Shown here piece after piece: positions 42,506 to 55,303 of a stretch of 64,000 nucleotides of DNA (position 1 is its first letter; the number at the start of each line of letters is the position of its first letter). This DNA comes from Kutzneria viridogrisea (lineage in GTDB: Bacteria > Actinomycetota > Actinomycetes > Mycobacteriales > Pseudonocardiaceae). The position numbers and the translations under genes were made by a program. The stretch is taken from positions 1 through 64,000 of the forward strand of contig JACJID010000006.1 of assembly GCA_014138725.1 (NCBI GenBank), given 5' to 3'. Below the pieces are notes generated by a model that did no database searches, was not told the origin of the DNA, and was given only the letters and a program-made list of their open reading frames with translations.

Positions 42506-43338
42506 CACCCCGCAAGGGTGAGCGACCGCCGGTACCGGAACCCCTTCCGGTACCGGCGTTCGACGCCCACACCCACCTCGAAGCCTGCGGCGCGGAGAAT
42601 GCCGCCGACGTGAAGTCCATGCTGGATCGGGCGAACCAAGCGGGCGTCGCGTGCGTAGTGACGGTCGCCGATGCCATGCCGGAGGCGCGCTGGGCCGTGC
42701 GGGCGTCCACCTGGGACGACCGGGTGTACGCCGCTGTCGCGCTGCATCCCACGCGCACCAAGGACTTCAGCGAGGCCGACCGGGCCGAGCTGACCGAACT
42801 GGCGGCACACCCGAGGGTGGTGGCCATCGGCGAGACCGGCCTGGACTACTACTGGGACTACTCCCCGCACGAGGCCCAGCAGGAGGCCTTCCGCTGGCAC
42901 ATCGAGCTGTCCAAGCGGACCGGCAAGGCGCTGATGATCCACGACCGGGAGGCGCACGAGGACGTGCTGCGCATCCTGGACGAACAGGGTGCGCCGCCCA
43001 CGGTGGTTTTCCACAGTTTTTCCGGGGATGTGGATTTCGCGCGGCGCTGCGTTGAGCGCGGGTTCGTGCTGTCCCTGTCCGGGACGATCACCTTCCGCAA
43101 CGCCACGGCCCTGCGGGAAGCCGCGAGGAGTGTTCCCGCGGAACAACTCCTGGTGGAGACCGATGCGCCCTTCCTGACGCCGCACCCGTTCCGCGGCCGT
43201 CCGAACGAGCCCTACTGCGTGGCGTACACACTGCGTGCACTGGCTGAGCTACGCGGAGTTGATGTCGGTGATTTGGCAACAACTCTGGCCGCCACGGCGA
43301 AACGTGTGTTCGGCATGACCGTTCCGCTGGGACGATGA
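42502..43338 (+). CDS. tatD: TatD family metal-dependent hydrolase
   Basis: A 278-residue TIM-barrel hydrolase. AFDAHTHLE gives the first metal ligands, [14 protein letters not shown] the Glu, and [10 protein letters not shown] the terminal Asp. TatD proteins are 3'-5' DNases or related hydrolases. ATG 42502 overlaps the metG stop (ATGA), the same metG-tatD-rpfB-ksgA order as in mycobacteria. Confidence 0.92.
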   Translation: MTPRKGERPPVPEPLPVPAFDAHTHLEACGAENAADVKSMLDRANQAGVACVVTVADAMPEARWAVRASTWDDRVYAAVALHPTRTKDFSEADRAELTELAAHPRVVAIGETGLDYYWDYSPHEAQQEAFRWHIELSKRTGKALMIHDREAHEDVLRILDEQGAPPTVVFHSFSGDVDFARRCVERGFVLSLSGTITFRNATALREAARSVPAEQLLVETDAPFLTPHPFRGRPNEPYCVAYTLRALAELRGVDVGDLATTLAATAKRVFGMTVPLGR

Positions 43339-45188
<1,850 letters not shown>

Positions 45189-45191
45189 ACC

Positions 45192-45197
45192 TAAGAT
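45192..45197 (+). promoter_or_regulatory. -10 box TAAGAT of ksgA
   Basis: TAAGAT ends 7 nt before GTG 45205 and directly follows the rpfB stop. Confidence 0.55.
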
Positions 45198-45204
45198 CGC
45201 CTGC

Positions 45205-46059
45205 GTGTACGAGTTGCTGGGGCCCGCTGAGGTCCGTGCGTTGGCCGAGGAACTGGACATCCGGCCGACCAAGAAGCTGGGCCAGAACTTCGTGCACGAC
45301 ACCAACACGGTGCGCCGCATCGTCAGCTCCGCCAGTCTCCGTGCGGACGACGTCGTACTGGAGGTCGGGCCCGGCCTCGGGTCGCTGACCCTGGGGCTGT
45401 TGCCGGCCTGCCGTTCGGTGGTCGCCGTGGAGATCGACCCGGTGCTCGCCTCACGGCTGCCCCGCACCGCCGCCGAGCGGGCTCCCGAGTTCGCCGACCG
45501 GCTGCGCGTGGTCGGGGCCGACGCGATGCGCGTGGGCGCCCAGGAGATCCTCGAGGGCGGGTCCGCGCCGACCGCGCTGGTGGCCAACCTGCCGTACAAC
45601 GTGTCCGTGCCGATCGTGCTGCACCTGCTCGCCGAGCTGCCCTCGCTGCGGACCGGCCTGGTGATGGTGCAGTCCGAGGTCGCCGACCGGATGGCCGCCG
45701 GTCCCGGTAGCCGGGTGTACGGCGTGCCGAGTGTGAAGATCGCCTGGTACGCCGATGCCCGCCGGGCCGGTCCGGTGCCGCGCTCGGTGTTCTGGCCGGT
45801 GCCCAACGTGGACTCCGCGCTGGTGGCCTTCACCCGCCGCGAACCCCCGGCCGGTGTCCGCCGCGAATCGCTGTTCGCGCTGGTCGACGCCGCTTTCGCA
45901 CAGCGCCGCAAGACCCTGCGCGCCGCCCTGGCCACCTGGGCCGGATCCGCCGACCGTGCCGCCGAACTGCTGGTCGCCGCCGGGGTGGACCCGTCCACCC
46001 GGGGAGAGCAGCTCGGCATCACCGAGTTCGCGCGCATCGCCGAACTCGCCGACCGCTGA
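45205..46059 (+). CDS. ksgA: 16S rRNA (adenine-1518/1519 N6) dimethyltransferase
   Basis: A 284-residue Ksg[11 protein letters not shown] is the N-terminal family motif, [11 protein letters not shown] binds SAM, and the catalytic NLPY is present ([11 protein letters not shown]). It dimethylates two adenines at the 3' end of 16S rRNA. GTG 45205 is supported by TAAGAT 7 nt upstream, although rpfB ends only 16 bp away and read-through from rpfB is likely as well. Confidence 0.95.
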   Translation: MYELLGPAEVRALAEELDIRPTKKLGQNFVHDTNTVRRIVSSASLRADDVVLEVGPGLGSLTLGLLPACRSVVAVEIDPVLASRLPRTAAERAPEFADRLRVVGADAMRVGAQEILEGGSAPTALVANLPYNVSVPIVLHLLAELPSLRTGLVMVQSEVADRMAAGPGSRVYGVPSVKIAWYADARRAGPVPRSVFWPVPNVDSALVAFTRREPPAGVRRESLFALVDAAFAQRRKTLRAALATWAGSADRAAELLVAAGVDPSTRGEQLGITEFARIAELADR

Positions 46060-46134
46060 GCCCCTGACCTCGTCCACACCCCGTGCAACACGGGACCTGG
46101 CCGGTCTGTTCCCTCGTTGCTGGGGACTTGTCCA

Positions 46135-46227
46135 TCCCCCGCCACTCCCTGGGGGCGTGCCCAGCTCCAGTCTACCGCCCGCACCCCCTAGTTGATCTTG
46201 AACTGGATCCGCCTGTGGACAACTCGG
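46135..46227. repeat. Dispersed 93-bp intergenic repeat, copy B
   Basis: Near-identical to 10689-10782 over its whole length, with scattered substitutions and one deleted G. It carries the CCCCC/GGGGG hairpin, CAGTCTACCGCCCGCACC, and a TGTGGACAAC box (46214-46223) followed by a second one 19 bp later (46233-46242). It lies in the 420 bp between ksgA and the SAM riboswitch leader. Confidence 0.8.
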
Positions 46228-46370
46228 GTACCTGTGGACAACTCCCGACGCCGTGGAACCGTTTGTTGTGTACGCAAAGTAGCGATCAATCCACGGGCGG
46301 CAGTGTGATTTGCCGAACGATCCGGGGAACTTCGTGTCGGTAGCTTGATTTCTTCCAGTTGCGTCGGGTC

Positions 46371-46376
46371 TACTCT
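46371..46376 (+). promoter_or_regulatory. Promoter of the metNIQ leader
   Basis: TACTCT lies a few bases before the riboswitch. TTGATT (46345-46350) is a possible -35 element, at a long 20-bp spacing. Confidence 0.5.
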
Positions 46377-46379
46377 TGG

Positions 46380-46475
46380 TGCATCCATCCCGAGCGGCCG
46401 AGAGACCTGGATCGACGACGCCGCAGCAACCACCCGTTCGCGGGCAGGTGCTACCGCCAGGACCGATGGAGGATT
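46380..46475 (+). ncRNA. SAM riboswitch (SAM-I/IV clan)
   Basis: Conserved core elements appear in order: GAGCGGCCGAGAGACCTGG, GACGCCGCAGCAACC, a variable hairpin (CCCGTTCGCGGG), and GGTGCTACCGCCAGGACC. P1 pairs TCCATC (46384-46389) with GATGGA (46465-46470). The 3' strand of P1 overlaps the GGAGGA ribosome site (46468-46473) of the following leader ORF, so SAM binding should hide that site. The downstream operon imports methionine, which fits feedback by SAM. Confidence 0.9.
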
Positions 46476-46478
46476 TCT

Positions 46479-46577
46479 ATGGACCTCACGCGACTGTGTG
46501 CGGCACGCACGCTGACCCGCCGCCGAGTAGTCGACCAGTGCCGTCGTACGGTCAGTGCCTGTCGACTCGACGGCTGA
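46479..46577 (+). CDS. Short Cys-containing leader peptide upstream of metNIQ
   Basis: A 32-residue ORF, MDLTRLCAARTLTRRRVVDQ and so on, with Cys at positions 7, 21 and 28. It has a GGAGGA site 6 nt upstream and follows the riboswitch directly. It resembles the short actinobacterial leader peptides with TRRRxVD and Cys residues found before sulfur-metabolism operons. Tandem small hairpins (46619-46633, 46634-46646) follow before metN, so ribosome progress through the Cys codons may affect downstream expression. Confidence 0.7.
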   Translation: MDLTRLCAARTLTRRRVVDQCRRTVSACRLDG

Positions 46578-46695
46578 CGAACTCTCGTTTCCCGGTCAGT
46601 TCACTCGAACGTCTTCTTCGTCCCGTTAGGACGGTCCTCTTCGGACAGTGGCGCCGCTAGTCGGTGTGCGCTGCCACGCGTGCTGTGGAGCAATC

Positions 46696-47706
46696 GTGAT
46701 TACAGTCGACAACCTGGTCAAGTCCTTCTCCTCCCGTGCGGGTTCGGTCCGCGCCCTCAACGGGGTCAGCCTGGAAGTCCAGGCCGGTTCTGTGTGCGGC
46801 GTCGTCGGCCCCAGCGGGGCAGGCAAGTCGACCCTCGCCCGCTGCATCGCACTGCTGGAGCGCCCCGACAGCGGGGCCATCCGAGTCGACGGCACGGACC
46901 TCGTCTCGCTGGACGGCAGCAGGCTGCGTGCCGCGCGCAGGCAGATCGGCGTTGTCCCGCAAGGGGATTCGCTGCTGCGTCAGCGCACCGCTGCTGGGAA
47001 CATCGCGCTGCCACTGGAAAGCGCCGGTGTGGACGGCCCGGTCCGGCGCAAGCGCGTCGGCGAGCTGCTCGATCTCGTTGGCCTGACTGACAAGGCGGCC
47101 TCCTACCCCGACCAGCTCTCCGGCGGACAGCGCCAGCGGGTGGCCGTGGCCAGGGCGCTGGCGGCCAACCCCGCCGTGCTGCTGGCAGATGAGCCCACCT
47201 CGGCTCTGGACCCGGAGACCACCGGCTCGGTGCTGACCGTGCTGGACCGCGCCCGCGCCGAACTCGGCGTCACGGTCCTGGTCGTCACGCACGACATGGC
47301 TGTGGTGCGCCGGATCTGCGACGACGTCGCGGTGCTGGAGGACGGCAAGGTCGTCGAGCACGGCAAGGTGCTCGACCTGGTCTCCGACGCGGACAGCAGG
47401 ACCGCCGCCACGCTGCTGCCCGGGCTGGACCAGGGCGAAGGACTGATCGGCACGCACGACCGCGTCGCCGACGTGGTGCTGGTCGGTTTCGCCGCCGTGG
47501 GCGCGCTGCTGCCCGAGGCGTCCAACCGCTTCGGCGTCGAGCTCGCCGTGCTCGGCGGTGGCCTGACCCGGCTGGGGGAGACCCCGGTCGCACGGTTCCG
47601 CGTTGGCATCAACGGGGAACGGGCCGACTCGGCCCTGGAGTGGATCTCCGAGGCCGGTGCTGTTGTGCGGCGGACACCCAAGGGACCACAGGGAGTTGCT
47701 GCGTGA
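46696..47706 (+). CDS. metN: Methionine ABC transporter ATP-binding protein
   Basis: A 336-residue MetN. Walker A is GPSGAGKST, the signature LSGGQRQRVAVA and Walker B VLLADEPTSALD. The C-terminal 95 residues resemble the NIL domain that binds methionine and inhibits transport. GTG 46696 has GTGGAG upstream; an extension to 46648 lacks a site. It is the first transporter gene after the SAM riboswitch and leader peptide. Confidence 0.93.
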   Translation: MITVDNLVKSFSSRAGSVRALNGVSLEVQAGSVCGVVGPSGAGKSTLARCIALLERPDSGAIRVDGTDLVSLDGSRLRAARRQIGVVPQGDSLLRQRTAAGNIALPLESAGVDGPVRRKRVGELLDLVGLTDKAASYPDQLSGGQRQRVAVARALAANPAVLLADEPTSALDPETTGSVLTVLDRARAELGVTVLVVTHDMAVVRRICDDVAVLEDGKVVEHGKVLDLVSDADSRTAATLLPGLDQGEGLIGTHDRVADVVLVGFAAVGALLPEASNRFGVELAVLGGGLTRLGETPVARFRVGINGERADSALEWISEAGAVVRRTPKGPQGVAA

Positions 47707-47779
47707 GTGAGCTTGCGAACTCACCGTTGGGTACAGGGACTGGGCGAACGCCGCCGCCGAGCGGCAGCGAGGTGGCAGC

Positions 47780-48466
47780 GTGAGACCGACCACTCCGTGG
47801 TCAGAAGTGCTTGATCTGCTTCAGCCAGCTTTCGGCCAGACCCTCTACATGATCTCCGTGGCGACCGTGTTCGCCACGCTGTTCGGAATCCCGCTCGGCG
47901 TGCTGCTGCACGTCTCGGCGCCCAACGGGCTGCGGCCCCTGCCGGTGCTGCACCGGATCCTGGGCGTCGTGGCGGACTTCGGCCGGTCCGTGCCGTTCAT
48001 CGTGCTCATCGTGTTGCTGCAACAGATCGTCACGCGACCACTGCTGAGCACCTCGATCGGGCCGACCGCGGCGATCGTGCCACTGGCCATCGGCGCCGTG
48101 CCCTTCCTGGGCAGGCTGGTGCAGTCGGCCCTGCGGGAGGTGGACGCGACGGTGGTGGAGGCCGCCGTCACCACCGGGGCGAGCAGGCTGCGCATCGTGC
48201 GCAGCGTGCTGCTCGGTGAGTCCGCCCCCGCACTGGTCTCCGCCGTCGGCGTCACCGCGGTCACCCTCGTCGGCTTCTCCGCGATCGCGGGCGTCGTCGG
48301 CGGGGGCGGCCTCGGCGACCTGGCCATCCGCTACGGCTACCAGCGCTACGACGACCGGATCATGTGGACCACCGTGATCGTCATCGGCCTGCTGGCCATG
48401 CTGCTCCAGTTCCTGTTCGACCGCGTGGCCCGGCTCATCGACCGACGCCGCCACGTCACCGCCTGA
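47780..48466 (+). CDS. metI: Methionine ABC transporter permease
   Basis: A 228-residue MetI permease with five membrane helices and the cytoplasmic EAA-type loop (VEAAVTTGASRLRIV). GTG 47780 has a GAGGTGG site. The 73-bp gap after metN contains the inverted repeat GTGAG/CTCAC around TGAGCTTGCGAA. Confidence 0.92.
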   Translation: MRPTTPWSEVLDLLQPAFGQTLYMISVATVFATLFGIPLGVLLHVSAPNGLRPLPVLHRILGVVADFGRSVPFIVLIVLLQQIVTRPLLSTSIGPTAAIVPLAIGAVPFLGRLVQSALREVDATVVEAAVTTGASRLRIVRSVLLGESAPALVSAVGVTAVTLVGFSAIAGVVGGGGLGDLAIRYGYQRYDDRIMWTTVIVIGLLAMLLQFLFDRVARLIDRRRHVTA

Positions 48467-48487
48467 ACCACTGAGGAAAGCACCCCC

Positions 48488-49297
48488 ATGAAGCTCCGCG
48501 CGTTGATCCCGGCTGCCCTCGTCACGCTCACCCTCGCCGGGTGCGGCGGCGGCGCGGGCTCGGCCCCCGACGAGAACGCCCCGCTGGTGGTCGGCGTCAG
48601 CCCCACCCCGCACGGCCAGATCCTCAAGTACGTGGCCGACAACCTGGCCTCGGCCAAGGGGCTGAAGCTGGACGTCAAGGAGTTCACCGACTACGTCACG
48701 CCCAACACCTCGCTGGTGGACAAGTCGCTGGACGCCAACTACTTCCAGCACCAGCCCTACCTGGCCGACTTCGAGACGAAGAACGGCGCCAAGCTGCAGT
48801 GGATCACCGCGGTGCACCTGGAGCCGCTCGGCCTGTACTCGAAGAAGGTCAAGAGCGCGGCCGAGCTGCCCGACGGGGCGAAGATCGGCGTGCCCAGCGA
48901 CGCCAGCAACGAGGCGCGCGCGTTCAAGCTGCTCGCCGACAACGGCGTGATCAAGCTCAAGGACGGGGCGAGCACGGGCAGCCCGCGCGATGTCGCGGAC
49001 AACCCCAAGCACCTTCAGTTCGTGGAGCTGGAGGCGGCCCAGCTGCCGCGCAGCCTCCAGGACACCGACGCCTCGATCGTCAACGGCAACTACGCGCTGG
49101 ACGCCCAGCTGGACCCGGGCAAGGACGCGATCCTGCTGGAGAAGGCCCAGGGCAACCCGAACGCGAACGGCCTGGTCACCCGCCCCGAGCTGGCCAACGA
49201 CAAGCGGATCAAGGCGCTGGCCGAGCTGCTGAACTCCCCGCAGGTCAAGGACTACATCACCAAGACCTACCACGGGGGCGTGCTGCCGGCGTTCTAG
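48488..49297 (+). CDS. metQ: Methionine-binding lipoprotein
   Basis: A 269-residue NlpA/MetQ lipoprotein. The signal peptide ends in the lipobox LAGC (Cys about 19), and LVVGVSPTPHGQILKYV begins the binding domain. It delivers methionine to MetNI. ATG 48488 has GAGGAAAG upstream. Confidence 0.93.
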   Translation: MKLRALIPAALVTLTLAGCGGGAGSAPDENAPLVVGVSPTPHGQILKYVADNLASAKGLKLDVKEFTDYVTPNTSLVDKSLDANYFQHQPYLADFETKNGAKLQWITAVHLEPLGLYSKKVKSAAELPDGAKIGVPSDASNEARAFKLLADNGVIKLKDGASTGSPRDVADNPKHLQFVELEAAQLPRSLQDTDASIVNGNYALDAQLDPGKDAILLEKAQGNPNANGLVTRPELANDKRIKALAELLNSPQVKDYITKTYHGGVLPAF

Positions 49298-49316
49298 CCA
49301 ACCGGCGCTCAGCCCG

Positions 49317-49322
49317 TAGGCT
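49317..49322 (+). promoter_or_regulatory. -10 box TAGGCT of ispE
   Basis: TAGGCT ends 6 nt before GTG 49329, 20 bp after the metQ stop, so ispE is separated from the riboswitch operon. Confidence 0.6.
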
Positions 49323-49328
49323 GAACAG

Positions 49329-50291
49329 GTGCTAGCCGTCGTGCCACCACCCGTGACCGTCCGCGTGCCCGCCAAGGTCAACCTGCACCTCGCGTGCGGT
49401 GACCTGCGGGAGGACGGCTACCACGACCTGACCACGCTGTTCCAGGCGCTGTCGCTGACCGACGAGGTCACCGTGGCCGTCGCCGAGGAGCCCGGGGTCG
49501 AGGTGCACGGCGAGGGCGCGGCCCAGGTGCCCGCCGGGCCGGAGAACCTGGCCTGGAAGGCCGTGCGGGCACTGGCCGCGCACGTGGGCCGCGACCCGGA
49601 TGCTCCCGGGGTCCGGGTCACGATCAACAAGGGCATCCCGGTCGCGGGCGGCATGGCGGGCGGCAGCGCGGACGCGGCGGCCACCCTGGTCGGGCTCGCC
49701 GCGCTGTGGCGGCTGGAGATCGGCCGTGACGAGCTGTCCACCATCGCCGCCGAGCTGGGCAGCGACGTGCCCTTCGTGTTGCAGGGCGGCACGGCCCTGG
49801 GCACCGGGCGGGGCGAGCAGCTGGTGCCGGTACTGGCCAGGCACACCTACCACTGGGTGATCGCCCTGGACCGCGAGGGACTGTCCACGCCGACGGTCTT
49901 CCGCGAGCTGGACCGGCTGCGCGCCGAGGGCAACCCGCCGCGCATCGGTGCCGTCGAGCCGGTGCTGGAGGCGCTGGCCTCCGGGGACCCGCGCCAGCTC
50001 GCCCTGTTGTTGGGCAACGACCTGCAGGCCGCTGCCGTCTCGCTGCGACCGGGCCTGCGCCGCACCCTGCGCGCCGGGGTCAACGCGGGCGCCCTCGCGG
50101 GCATCGTGTCCGGCTCCGGGCCGACCTGCGCCTTCCTGTGCACCGACGCGGATTCCGCGGTGCGCGTGGCCGCCGAACTGTCCGGCGCCGGGGTGTGCCG
50201 CACGGTCCGGGTGGCCCAGGGACCGGTGGCCGGGGCACGGGTGGTCACCGACGACTCCGCGCGCCCGATCCCACCCGGCGTGCACGCCTGA
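49329..50291 (+). CDS. ispE: 4-diphosphocytidyl-2-C-methyl-D-erythritol kinase
   Basis: A 320-residue GHMP kinase of the non-mevalonate isoprenoid pathway. [11 protein letters not shown] is the family N-terminus, [17 protein letters not shown] the ATP loop, and [19 protein letters not shown] a substrate loop. The leaderless start is supported by TAGGCT 6 nt upstream. Order ksgA, then ispE, is conserved in mycobacteria; here metNIQ is inserted between them. Confidence 0.95.
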   Translation: MLAVVPPPVTVRVPAKVNLHLACGDLREDGYHDLTTLFQALSLTDEVTVAVAEEPGVEVHGEGAAQVPAGPENLAWKAVRALAAHVGRDPDAPGVRVTINKGIPVAGGMAGGSADAAATLVGLAALWRLEIGRDELSTIAAELGSDVPFVLQGGTALGTGRGEQLVPVLARHTYHWVIALDREGLSTPTVFRELDRLRAEGNPPRIGAVEPVLEALASGDPRQLALLLGNDLQAAAVSLRPGLRRTLRAGVNAGALAGIVSGSGPTCAFLCTDADSAVRVAAELSGAGVCRTVRVAQGPVAGARVVTDDSARPIPPGVHA

Positions 50292-50300
50292 GGTCCGCCG

Positions 50301-50306
50301 TAGGCT
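50301..50306 (+). promoter_or_regulatory. -10 box TAGGCT of the ABC-F gene
   Basis: TAGGCT ends 6 nt before GTG 50313, 9 bp after the ispE stop. Confidence 0.6.
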
Positions 50307-50312
50307 CAAGCC

Positions 50313-52082
<1,770 letters not shown>

Positions 52083-52122
52083 CCGGCACGGATGTTTCCT
52101 GCGCGTGAACGGCCTACGCATC

Positions 52123-52128
52123 TAGGCT
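52123..52128 (+). promoter_or_regulatory. -10 box TAGGCT of the acyl-AMP ligase gene
   Basis: TAGGCT ends 7 nt before ATG 52136. Confidence 0.6.
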
Positions 52129-52135
52129 CCGCGCT

Positions 52136-53797
52136 ATGAGCACGTTCGTCGACACGATGCGGGCCAGTGCCACCGGGCCCGCTGGCAGCGCCAAGGGGAT
52201 GACCACGGGCGAGCCCCACGCCCCGGCGCGCAGGACCTGGGCCCAGGTGCACGAGGCGGCCAGCCGGATCGCGGGCGCCCTGCTCGCCGACGGCCTGACC
52301 CCCGGCAGCGCCGTGGCGGTGCTGGCCGCCGACCCAGCGCTGATCGCCCCGGCCGTGCAGGCGGTGTGGCTGTCCGGCGGCAGCGTGACCATGCTGCACC
52401 AGCCGACCCCGCGCACGAACCTGGCCGAGTGGGCCGAGGACACCCTGCGCGTGCTGAACATGATCGGCGCGGGCCTGGTGCTGCTGGGCGCGCCCTTCGA
52501 CGCGCTGGCCGGGGTGCTCGACGAGCACGGGGTGCGCTACCGCAGGCTGGACGAGCTGGCCGGGGGCGAGCCGCTGACCGAGCCCGTGCCGGTGGCGGAG
52601 GAGGCCACCGCGCTGCTCCAGCTCACCAGCGGCTCCACCGCCGACCCGAAGGCCGTGCGGATCACCCACCGCAACCTGATGGCCAACATGCGGGCCATGG
52701 TGCAGGCCGCCGAGTTCGACTTCGACGCCGACACGATGGTGTCCTGGCTGCCGCTGTTCCACGACATGGGCATGGTCGGCTTCCTGACCCTGCCGATGAC
52801 CTTCGGCGTGGAGCTGGTCAAGGTCAGCCCCGCGGAGTTCCTCGGCGGGCCGCTGCTGTGGTTCGACCTGATCAGCCGGTACCGGGGCACGGTCACCGCG
52901 GCGCCCAACTTCGCCTACGCCATCGCGGGCCGCCGACTGGCCTCCGTGGACGGTGACGACACCTACGACCTGTCCTCGCTGCGGATCGCGCTCAACGGGG
53001 CCGAACCCATCGACGCGCTGGCGGTGGCCTCGTTCACCACGGCGGGCGCCCGGTTCGGCATGGACCCCGGCTGCGTGTTCTGCGCGTACGGCATGGCCGA
53101 GACCACGCTCGGCGTGTCCTTCGCCAAGCCCGGGGTGGGCCTGGCCACCGACGTGGTCGACGCGGAGCGGCTGGAGACCGAGCGGGTGGCCGCACCCGCC
53201 GGTGACGGGCCGACCCGCGCCTTCCCGCTGCTCGGTGAACCCCTGCCGGGGCTGGAGATCCGCGTGCTCGGCGAGGACGGGCAGGAGCTCGGCGAGCGCG
53301 AGGTGGGCCTGCTGATGCTGCGCGGGGAGTCGGTGACCCCCGGCTACCTCACCGTGGACGGCCCGGTGTCCACCCAGGACGCCGAGGGCTGGCTGGACAC
53401 CGGGGACGAGGGCTACCTCGTGGACGGGCAGGTGGTCGTGTGCGGTCGCCGCAAGGACGTGATCATCATGGGTGGCCGCAACATCTACCCGACCGACATC
53501 GAGCGGGCCGCCAGTTCGGTGCCGGGCGTGCGCGCGGGCAACGCGGTCGCGGTGCGGCTGGACGCCGGTACCCGGCGCGAGCGGTTCGCCGTGGCGCTGG
53601 AGTCCAAACTGGCCGGTGACCCCGCCGCGGAGAAGGCGCTGCGGAACGAGGTCACGTCCAAGGTGGTCGACGCCGCGGGGGTGCGGCCCTACGCGGTGGT
53701 CGTGCTCGCGCCGGGCAACCTGCCCAAGACGCCCTCGGGCAAGCTGCGCCGCGCCGCCGCCGGGCAGCAGGTGGCCCAGCTGCTGGCCAAGGACTGA
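52136..53797 (+). CDS. Fatty acyl-AMP/CoA ligase (AMP-binding enzyme)
   Basis: A 553-residue adenylate-forming enzyme. The P-loop-like LLQLTSGSTADPKAV (about residues 159-173), the A5-type motif AYGMAETTLG, and WLDTGDEGYL are intact, and the C-terminal Lys occurs in NLPKTPSGKLRR. It matches Rv1013 in position (before pth) and in the fatty-acyl-AMP ligase pattern. It probably activates a fatty acid for a polyketide or lipid path, but no synthase is nearby. Confidence 0.88.
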   Translation: MSTFVDTMRASATGPAGSAKGMTTGEPHAPARRTWAQVHEAASRIAGALLADGLTPGSAVAVLAADPALIAPAVQAVWLSGGSVTMLHQPTPRTNLAEWAEDTLRVLNMIGAGLVLLGAPFDALAGVLDEHGVRYRRLDELAGGEPLTEPVPVAEEATALLQLTSGSTADPKAVRITHRNLMANMRAMVQAAEFDFDADTMVSWLPLFHDMGMVGFLTLPMTFGVELVKVSPAEFLGGPLLWFDLISRYRGTVTAAPNFAYAIAGRRLASVDGDDTYDLSSLRIALNGAEPIDALAVASFTTAGARFGMDPGCVFCAYGMAETTLGVSFAKPGVGLATDVVDAERLETERVAAPAGDGPTRAFPLLGEPLPGLEIRVLGEDGQELGEREVGLLMLRGESVTPGYLTVDGPVSTQDAEGWLDTGDEGYLVDGQVVVCGRRKDVIIMGGRNIYPTDIERAASSVPGVRAGNAVAVRLDAGTRRERFAVALESKLAGDPAAEKALRNEVTSKVVDAAGVRPYAVVVLAPGNLPKTPSGKLRRAAAGQQVAQLLAKD

Positions 53798-54070
53798 TCA
53801 GCCGGTGGTCGGCGCGTGCCCGCCCTCCAGGGTCTGCACGACCTGGCTGAGGAACGCGTCGACCTCCTCCTTGGCGTAGCCCCGCCGGCCCAGGCTGGGG
53901 CTGCTGAAGGTGACCTCGCGCACGTGCCGTGCCGCCAGGTCGTCACTGCCGCGCAGGGTGGCCTCGATCCGGTCGAGGAACGCGTCCACCTCTGCCTCGT
54001 CGTAGGCGTTCTTGCTGATCAAAGCCAAGCTGAACGTCACGTCACGCACGTCGTCAGGCCCGAGGCTCAT
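53798..54070 (-). CDS. Small protein with two DivIVA-type motifs
   Basis: A 90-residue protein with two copies of the DivIVA N-terminal motif, NAYDEAEVDAFLDRIEATL and GYAKEEVDAFLSQVVQTL, each preceded by a VREVTFS-like strand. Full DivIVA/Wag31 has one such motif and a long coiled coil; here there is no coiled coil. ATG 54070 follows TACCGT by 6 nt (leaderless). It may bind membranes or polar complexes, or titrate DivIVA partners. Confidence 0.82.
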   Translation of the reverse strand: MSLGPDDVRDVTFSLALISKNAYDEAEVDAFLDRIEATLRGSDDLAARHVREVTFSSPSLGRRGYAKEEVDAFLSQVVQTLEGGHAPTTG

Positions 54071-54076
54071 GTGCGG

Positions 54077-54082
54077 ACGGTA
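54077..54082 (-). promoter_or_regulatory. -10 box TACCGT of the two-motif DivIVA-like gene
   Basis: The box ends 6 nt before ATG 54070 on the minus strand. Confidence 0.6.
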
Positions 54083-54155
54083 CCGAGCGGTGACCCGGTC
54101 CGCCTGCTGAACGTGTGCCCCCGCCCCGCGGGTTCGCGCCGGTGCCTGGACCGCG

Positions 54156-54194
54156 GGCTCAGGTGAGCGCGTCTTTTCAGCGGTCACCTGAGCC
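54156..54194 (-). terminator. Hairpin downstream of pth
   Basis: GGCTCAGGTGA (54156-54166) pairs with TCACCTGAGCC (54184-54194) around a 17-nt loop, 58 bp after the pth stop on the minus strand. Confidence 0.5.
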
Positions 54195-54252
54195 AAGGGA
54201 AGGGACCGGACCTCAGCGAACCCGCCGCGCGAACGGAGAGAGCGCCAAAAGC

Positions 54253-54825
54253 TCAGTGGAAGGTGTTCTGGGCGGCTTCCAGGCCGTGACTGACCAGGGC
54301 CTCCACCGCGTCGGCGGTGTGGTCCAGGGCGAAGGCCAGCTCCTTGCGCTCCACCGTGGAGAAGTCGCGCAGCACGAAGTCGGCCGGGTCCATGCGGCCG
54401 GGTGGCCGGCCGATGCCGAACCGCACCCGCAGGTACTCCTTGGTGCCCAGCGACTTCGAGATCGAGCGCAGTCCGTTGTGGCCGTTCTCCCCACCGCCCA
54501 GCTTGAGCCGCACGGTCTGGAACGGCAGGTCCAGTTCGTCGTGCACGACGATCACCGAACCGGGCTGCACCTTGTAGAACTTGGCGGCGGCGACCACGGG
54601 TCCGCCGGAGAGGTTCATGAACGAGCGCGGCTTGGCCAGCACCACGCGGTTGCCGCCGAGCCTGCCCTCCACGACCTCGGCCCCGCCCTTGTGCGCCTTG
54701 AACTTGCCGCCCACCCGGTCGGCCAGCTCGTCGAGCACCAGGAAACCCACGTTGTGCCGGTTCCCGGCGTACTGCGGCCCGGGATTGCCCAGGCCCACCA
54801 CGAGAACGACCTCGCTAGCGTCCAC
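54253..54825 (-). CDS. pth: Peptidyl-tRNA hydrolase
   Basis: A 190-residue Pth that recycles peptidyl-tRNA. [20 protein letters not shown] holds the catalytic His, [10 protein letters not shown] and VVHDELDLP the conserved Asn and Asp, and [13 protein letters not shown] the tRNA site. GTG 54825 lies inside the end of the upstream DivIVA-motif gene (11-bp overlap), with AGGAG 10 nt before it, so the two are translationally coupled. Confidence 0.95.
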   Translation of the reverse strand: MDASEVVLVVGLGNPGPQYAGNRHNVGFLVLDELADRVGGKFKAHKGGAEVVEGRLGGNRVVLAKPRSFMNLSGGPVVAAAKFYKVQPGSVIVVHDELDLPFQTVRLKLGGGENGHNGLRSISKSLGTKEYLRVRFGIGRPPGRMDPADFVLRDFSTVERKELAFALDHTADAVEALVSHGLEAAQNTFH

Positions 54826-55303
54826 GAGAGCGCAACTCCTGCTCCAACTCGTCCAACAGCGCGTCCACAGCGGACACCCGGTAGCCCCTGCGCAGGCCCG
54901 AGGTGGCGCTGAACCGGGTCCGGTACACCTCGCTGGCGGTCATCGTGCCGCGCCCGTCCAGGGTCGCGGCCGCCCTGGCCAGGAAGGCGTCCACCTCAGC
55001 GGGATCGTAGCCGTGAGCCGCCCTCGGCAACCGCACGGCCGCCAGCTCGCTGCTGCCGCGCAACCGGGTCGGGGCCACCCCGCCCCGGCGCAGCTGCCGC
55101 TCCACCTGGTCCAGGAAGGCGTCCACCCGGTGCGGGTCGTAGCCGTGCCGCCCCGGCCGCTCCTGGGTGAAGGTGACCTCGCGCACGTTGTCCGCGGTCA
55201 GCGAGCCGCGTCCGGCCAGGGTCTCGGCGACCTGCTCCAGGAACGCGTCCACCTCGTCCTCGCGGTAGCCGCGACGGCCGCCGCCGGGGCGCGGGAAGCG
55301 CAC
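54815..55303 (-). CDS. Protein with four DivIVA-type motifs
   Basis: At least 162 residues made almost wholly of four repeats of the DivIVA N-terminal motif: [42 protein letters not shown] and [14 protein letters not shown], spaced about 37-43 residues. No long coiled coil follows. The first repeat extends upstream of GTG 55303 ([11 protein letters not shown] aligns with [11 protein letters not shown] of the next), so translation may begin at CTG 55327 or another non-standard codon. It overlaps pth. Confidence 0.8.
   Translation of the reverse strand: MRFPRPGGGRRGYREDEVDAFLEQVAETLAGRGSLTADNVREVTFTQERPGRHGYDPHRVDAFLDQVERQLRRGGVAPTRLRGSSELAAVRLPRAAHGYDPAEVDAFLARAAATLDGRGTMTASEVYRTRFSATSGLRRGYRVSAVDALLDELEQELRSRGR

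Noticed and set aside
40658-42508. 616-codon open frame on the minus strand opposite metG
   Set aside because: It is the exact antisense of a fully motif-supported metG, and its translation is low-complexity (His, Gly, Val, Arg-rich), the usual shadow in G+C-rich DNA.
46618-46646. Intrinsic terminator before metN
   Set aside because: The two hairpins have only 4-5 bp stems and no T-run, so they are noted only as possible leader structure.
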